This document shows, one piece after another, positions 4,991 through 5,128 of a stretch of DNA of 5,128 nt. Origin of the DNA: CAZOWW01 sp964583765 (GTDB lineage: Bacteria; Actinomycetota; Actinomycetes; Actinomycetales; Kineosporiaceae); assembly GCA_964583765.1 (NCBI GenBank), contig CAZOWW010000220.1, positions 1 to 5,128 on the forward strand. Direction: 5' to 3'. Below the pieces are notes generated by a model. The model saw only the letters and a list, made by a program, of their open reading frames with translations. It searched no databases and was not told where the DNA came from. A program made the translations under genes and the position numbers. Numbering within the stretch: the stretch's first letter is position 1; every line of letters begins with the position of its first letter.

Positions 4991-5128
4991 CTAGACCCGC
5001 ACGTCGAACCTCCCGGTGGACAGGGGTGTCGGCGCCGGGTTCGCCCGGTCCGACGCGCCTCCCCGGACTGCGGGGGACGCGGTACGGGAGGTGGACGTGT
5101 CGGCGATTCCGCCGTCCGCGCGGGGGTC
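4991..5128 (-). CDS. fliK: Probable flagellar hook-length control protein FliK, C-terminal end only
   Basis: An open minus-strand frame enters at the window edge and ends with TAG at 4991-4993 after 45 codons. The peptide is Ala/Arg/Pro/Thr-rich and ends in LSTGRFDVRV. Actinobacterial FliK proteins, as I recall them, have a disordered tail closing on a similar xDVRL/V, and fliK usually lies directly upstream of flgD. The conserved FliK core that would prove this is outside the window, so the call rests on position and the last few residues. FliK measures the hook and switches export from hook to filament proteins. Confidence 0.6.
   Translation of the reverse strand, partial: DPRADGGIADTSTSRTASPAVRGGASDRANPAPTPLSTGRFDVRV

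Overview
The window is a piece of a bacterial flagellar gene cluster from a high-GC organism, most likely a motile actinobacterium. Support for this comes from G/C-rich third codon positions, GTG starts on two flagellar genes, and the gene set fliK-flgD-flgE-flbD-motA, which is the usual actinobacterial hook-to-motor order as I recall it. Genus cannot be given from this sequence alone.

Layout from right to left, in the direction of flagellar transcription (minus strand): the last 45 codons of a probable fliK (hook-length control), flgD (hook cap), a 257-base repeat-bearing gap, flgE (hook protein), a pair of strong hairpins, a plus-strand lipoprotein esterase gene (1439-2752), a divergent intergenic region (1075-1438), flbD with a very long C-terminal tail, and the first 154 recognisable codons of motA (stator), which runs to the window edge.

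FlgD is the cap under which FlgE subunits polymerise into the hook and FliK sets hook length, while MotA with MotB (outside the window) forms the proton- or sodium-driven stator. FlbD is a small protein of unclear function commonly encoded beside motA. flbD and motA are only three bases apart and are probably translationally coupled.

Three things stand out. First, an esterase gene of opposite orientation sits between flgE and flbD, flanked by a perfect 16-bp inverted repeat on the flgE side and a 364-base region holding a 10-bp-stem hairpin on the flbD side. It apparently splits what is normally one transcription unit. Second, FlbD is about 191 residues, against a usual 60-90, owing to a low-complexity A/P/G/S/D-rich tail. 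Third, the motA reading frame stops resembling MotA exactly at the conserved GGYAP motif, leaving 33 terminal bases that do not encode the expected third membrane segment. I see no RNA genes, CRISPR array or complete mobile element. None of this amounts to a clear new defence or mobile system.
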